64,000 bases of DNA from NCBI RefSeq assembly GCF_042688385.1, contig NZ_JBHUPY010000002.1:62001-126000 (forward strand). The letters are read 5' to 3'. Both the position numbers and the translations under genes were made by a program. Each line of letters begins with the position of its first letter. The stretch's first letter is position 1. Under the pieces are notes generated by a model that searched no databases, had not been told where the DNA came from, and saw only the letters and a list, made by a program, of their open reading frames with translations. Positions 60,744 to 64,000 of this stretch are shown here, piece by piece. The stretch is from Herpetosiphon sp042688385. Lineage in GTDB: Bacteria > Chloroflexota > Chloroflexia > Chloroflexales > Herpetosiphonaceae.

Positions 60744-63700
60744 ATGAATTTCTTCCGGTCTCAGCGCAATTATGGGCGGCTTTTACTCGCCTTAATCGTC
60801 GTTCTTAATCTTGGTATGGCACGCTCTGCGGCAGCTGCTGGAGAGACTCCTTACGCGAATGCAGTTGATTCAAGCTCTAGTGGTTTGATGCTTAATCCTA
60901 CTAATGCTGTTGGCGCACCCAATGGTACACTTGCAACGGTTATTGGTGCGCTTGGCTTAAATCTGACCCTTGATATGGGTTTAAACGAAGAAGGTACTGG
61001 CGACCTTGTGGTCTATTATGCTGGGCTCGGCGTACAAGTCACGCCAAATGTTCAGTTCCTCAATAGTAGCCGCCAAGTAATATCCTCGGCTCCATTAAAT
61101 CTGATTGGTTTATCACTTGGTTCGATTTATTCAACCACTGTAACCTATGCAAATAAACCTACTCCATACCGCTATGTCCGCTTTACCTCACTGTTAACTG
61201 CATATCAAATTGATGCAGTTGCAGCGAAATCATTTCGCCCCGATAGCGATAACGATGGGGTGAATGATAGTGATGAAATTACTAACGGCACTAACCCCCT
61301 CGATCCTGATAGTGACGACGATGGTTTGAATGATGGCCAAGAAATCGTCAATGGGACTAACCCGAATAACCCCGATACTGATGGTGATGGTATGCCCGAT
61401 GGTTGGGAAGTCAACTATACGCTCAATCCAAACGATGCAACTGGCGCGAATGGCGCAGCTGGCGACCCTGATAGCGATGGCTCGACCAACTTGCAAGAAT
61501 ATCAAAAATCGACTAACCCCAAAAATGCTGATACTGATGGCGATGGCTTGAATGACGGCGCTGAAACAACCGCTGGCACCAATCCGAACAATCCCGATAG
61601 TGATGCTGATGGCTTGCCCGATGGTTGGGAAGTGACCTACACATTGAATCCATTGAGTTCAACCGGCGCAAATGGCGCAGCGGGTGACCCTGACGCTGAT
61701 GGTTCAACCAACCTGCAAGAATATCAACGAGGCACCAATCCCAAAAATGCTGATACTGATGGCGATGGGTTAAACGATGGTGCTGAAGCAGCGCTTGGCA
61801 CGAATCCGAATAATACCGATAGTGATGTTGATGGCTTACCCGATGGCTGGGAAGTTACCAACAGCCTCAATCCATTGAATGCAAGCGGCAACCAAGGTGG
61901 CTCAGGCGACCCTGACGCTGATGGCTCAACCAACTTGCAAGAATATCAAAATAGCACGAATCCCAATGACAACGATAGCGACAATGATAGCTTGACGGAT
62001 GGCCAGGAAGCAGCCTTGGGCACGAATCCCAATAATCCTGATAGTGATGCTGATGGCTTGCCCGATGGTTGGGAAGTTGCAAACAGCCTCAATCCATTAA
62101 GCAATACTGGCGCAAATGGTGCAGCAGGCGACCCTGATGCTGATAGCTCAAGCAACTTGCAAGAATATCAAAATGGCACGAACCCCAATGATAATGATAG
62201 CGACAACGACGGCTTGACCGATGGCGCTGAAGCCAGCGCTGGCACGAACCCGAATAATGCTGATAGCGATGGCGATACCTTGCCCGATGGCTGGGAAGTC
62301 AACCATGGCTTGAATCCATTGAACAGCACCGGGAACAACGGCGCAATCGGCGACCCCGATAATGATGGTTCGAATAATGCAGCAGAATATGCAGCTGGCA
62401 CCCATCCTAACGATAATGACAGCGACAATGATGGCTTGGCTGATGGCGCTGAAGTTGCGTTGGGAACCAACCCGAATAACCCTGATAGTGATGGCGATGG
62501 CTTGCCCGATGGCTGGGAAGTTACCAATAGCCTGAATCCTTTGAATCCAACTGGCAACCAGGGTGCAGCAGGCGACCCCGATACCGATGGCTCATCGAAC
62601 TTGCAAGAATATCAAAATGGGACGAACCCAAATGATAACGACAGCGATAACGATGGCTTGACTGACGGCGAAGAAGCCACTTTGGGCACGAATCCGAACA
62701 ACGCTGATAGTGACGGCGATGGTTTGCCCGATGGCTGGGAAAATGATAATGGACTTGATCCATTGAGCGGCGCTGGCGATGATGGCGCAGCAGGCGATCC
62801 GGATGCTGATGGCTCGAATAACCTACAAGAATATCAAAATGGCACGGATCCAAATGATAATGACAGCGATAACGATGGCTTGAATGACGGCGCTGAAGCT
62901 GTTGCTGGCACCAATCCAAACGATAGCGACAGTGATGATGATGGTTTGCCCGATGGCTGGGAATTGAACAATGGCTTGAATCCATTGAATCCCAATGATG
63001 CTGCTGGCGACCCTGATAACGATGGCTTGGATAATGGCGATGAATTTGCCAACGATACCAATCCACAGGTTGCTGATAGCGACAGCGATGGCTTAAACGA
63101 TGGTGATGAGGTCGCAGCTGGCACAAATCCAAATGACAGTGACACTGACAACGATAGTTTGCCTGATGGCTGGGAAACCGATAATGGGCTCGATCCATTG
63201 AGTGGTACTGGTGATGATGGTGCTGCTGGCGATCCTGATGCTGATGGCTCGAATAACCTGCAAGAATATCAAAATGGCACGAATCCAAATGATAATGATA
63301 GCGACAACGATGGCTTGACCGACGGTGAAGAATCGAGCCTGGGTACCAACCCAAATAATGCTGATAGCGATGGCGATGGCTTGCCTGATGGATGGGAAGT
63401 TGATAATAGCCTGAATCCATTGAGCAACATGGGCGATGATGGTGCAGCTGGCGACCCAGATGCTGATGATTCGAGCAACTTGCAAGAATATCAAAATGGC
63501 ACGAATCCCAATGACAATGACAGTGATGATGATGGCTTGAATGATGGCGCTGAAGCTGTTGCAGGCACGAATCCAAACGATGATGACAGCGATAACGACA
63601 GCTTGCCTGATGGCTGGGAAGTCAACAACAACCTTGATCCATTGAGCGGGATTGGTGATGATGGTGCAGCTGGTGACCCAGATGCTGATGATTCGAGCAA

Positions 63701-64000
63701 CTTGCAAGAATATCAAAATGGTACGAATCCCAATGACAACGATAGTGACAACGATGGCTTGAATGATGGCGCTGAAGCTGTCGCAGGCACCAATCCAAAC
63801 GATAGTGACAGCGATAACGATAGTTTGCCCGATGGCTGGGAAGTTGATAATGGGCTTGATCCATTGAGCGGAGTTGGTGATGATGGTGCAGCTGGTGACC
63901 CAGATGCTGATGATTTGACCAACGCCGACGAATATAGTAATACTACTAATCCAAACGATAGCGATAGTGATAATGATAGCTTGCCCGATGGCTGGGAAGT
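60744..64000 (+). CDS. Giant secreted protein with thrombospondin-type-3-like calcium-binding repeats, partial
   Basis: Open to the window end (1085 codons so far). ATG follows AGAGGAG. Signal peptide about 1-32 (LLLALIVVLNLGMARSAAAA). A non-repetitive domain covers about 33-163. From about residue 165 (base 61237) acidic repeats take over: DSDNDGVNDSDE, DTDGDGMPDGWEVN, DPDSDGSTNLQEY. The unit is 74 residues (222 bases) and contains two DxDxDG calcium loops, the motif LPDGWE and LQEYQNGTNPND. LPDGWE-type motifs occur 13 times. Such repeats bind calcium and stiffen surface adhesins or attach enzymes. The C terminus, and so the anchoring mode, is not visible. Confidence 0.85.
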   Translation, partial: MNFFRSQRNYGRLLLALIVVLNLGMARSAAAAGETPYANAVDSSSSGLMLNPTNAVGAPNGTLATVIGALGLNLTLDMGLNEEGTGDLVVYYAGLGVQVTPNVQFLNSSRQVISSAPLNLIGLSLGSIYSTTVTYANKPTPYRYVRFTSLLTAYQIDAVAAKSFRPDSDNDGVNDSDEITNGTNPLDPDSDDDGLNDGQEIVNGTNPNNPDTDGDGMPDGWEVNYTLNPNDATGANGAAGDPDSDGSTNLQEYQKSTNPKNADTDGDGLNDGAETTAGTNPNNPDSDADGLPDGWEVTYTLNPLSSTGANGAAGDPDADGSTNLQEYQRGTNPKNADTDGDGLNDGAEAALGTNPNNTDSDVDGLPDGWEVTNSLNPLNASGNQGGSGDPDADGSTNLQEYQNSTNPNDNDSDNDSLTDGQEAALGTNPNNPDSDADGLPDGWEVANSLNPLSNTGANGAAGDPDADSSSNLQEYQNGTNPNDNDSDNDGLTDGAEASAGTNPNNADSDGDTLPDGWEVNHGLNPLNSTGNNGAIGDPDNDGSNNAAEYAAGTHPNDNDSDNDGLADGAEVALGTNPNNPDSDGDGLPDGWEVTNSLNPLNPTGNQGAAGDPDTDGSSNLQEYQNGTNPNDNDSDNDGLTDGEEATLGTNPNNADSDGDGLPDGWENDNGLDPLSGAGDDGAAGDPDADGSNNLQEYQNGTDPNDNDSDNDGLNDGAEAVAGTNPNDSDSDDDGLPDGWELNNGLNPLNPNDAAGDPDNDGLDNGDEFANDTNPQVADSDSDGLNDGDEVAAGTNPNDSDTDNDSLPDGWETDNGLDPLSGTGDDGAAGDPDADGSNNLQEYQNGTNPNDNDSDNDGLTDGEESSLGTNPNNADSDGDGLPDGWEVDNSLNPLSNMGDDGAAGDPDADDSSNLQEYQNGTNPNDNDSDDDGLNDGAEAVAGTNPNDDDSDNDSLPDGWEVNNNLDPLSGIGDDGAAGDPDADDSSNLQEYQNGTNPNDNDSDNDGLNDGAEAVAGTNPNDSDSDNDSLPDGWEVDNGLDPLSGVGDDGAAGDPDADDLTNADEYSNTTNPNDSDSDNDSLPDGWE
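61237..64000 (+). repeat. 222-base tandem coding repeats
   Basis: Direct repeats inside the secreted-protein gene, spaced exactly 222 bases for most copies (LPDGWE codons at about 62059, 62281, 62503, 62725, 62947; then 213 to 63160; then 222 again). The last spacing, 63825 to 63981, is 156 bases because one inner module (NDGLNDGAEAVAGTNPND) is missing. Some copies are close to identical, suggesting recent expansion. Confidence 0.85.

Noticed and set aside
61237..64000. Regular direct repeats that could suggest a CRISPR array, and long minus-strand frames rich in His, Arg and Ser over them.
   Set aside because: The 222-base period encodes acidic calcium-loop units in the plus-strand frame, with a signal peptide and ribosome site at 60744. 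Minus-strand frames are the mirror of the repeated codons.

Overview
The window looks like a chromosomal segment of a filamentous gliding bacterium of the phylum Chloroflexota, most like Herpetosiphon. This is an inference. It rests on moderate GC content, a large set of secreted polymer-degrading enzymes with threonine/proline linkers (GH18 chitinase, GH5 cellulase, subtilase ending in a YLPVV motif), a T-box leader, and many GC-rich mosaic repeats between genes. No rRNA, tRNA, insertion sequence, prophage or CRISPR array was seen.

Layout. 1-5.1 kb: end of a TPR/LuxR regulator, purD-purN, and an acyl-CoA carboxylase carboxyltransferase. 5.8-8.6 kb: TetR regulator, cytochrome P450 and SDR. 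8.7-12.1 kb, minus strand: homogentisate dioxygenase, a TrmB-type regulator and HPPD (tyrosine catabolism). 12.7-16.5 kb: an apparent operon of an RseP-like protease, a Cas4-like nuclease split over two membrane-anchored proteins, a zinc-ribbon protein, a PTPS/QueD enzyme, an L7/L12-C-terminal-like membrane protein and a degenerate dihydroorotate-dehydrogenase-like barrel. 16.9-20 kb: orphan receiver protein and a Zn/Mn-type ABC importer. 20.5-26.5 kb: deoB, an aldo/keto reductase and a large secreted subtilase. 26.6-29.9 kb, minus strand: thrS, two small genes and a T-box leader with a probable threonine specifier. 30-35 kb: an ABC exporter, a receiver-like protein and the chitinase. 35-38 kb: methyltransferase, M24 peptidase and three small membrane proteins. 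38-42.3 kb, minus strand: amino-acid ABC importer and a DHA2-type MFS pump. 42.6-46 kb: rhodanese, a FeeM-like GNAT protein and an M20-like protein. 46-52.7 kb: trehalose metabolism (trehalase, otsA, treS, otsB). 52.8-53.5 kb: two tandem decayed copies of a small membrane protein gene. 53.7-58.2 kb: a compact operon of two flavoproteins, an MFS transporter, a SigZ-like sigma factor and a 32-residue peptide with eight cysteines. 58.2-64 kb: GH5/CBM2 cellulase (minus strand), and the start of a giant secreted protein with calcium-binding-type repeats that runs off the window.

The best candidates for something undescribed are the flavoprotein/MFS/SigZ/Cys-rich-peptide operon (putative metal or metalloid handling), the split membrane Cas4-like nuclease beside an intramembrane protease, and the T-box leader that sits in front of a membrane protein rather than directly in front of thrS. 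The tandem pseudogenes, the mosaic repeat family and several perfect palindromes also deserve a look.
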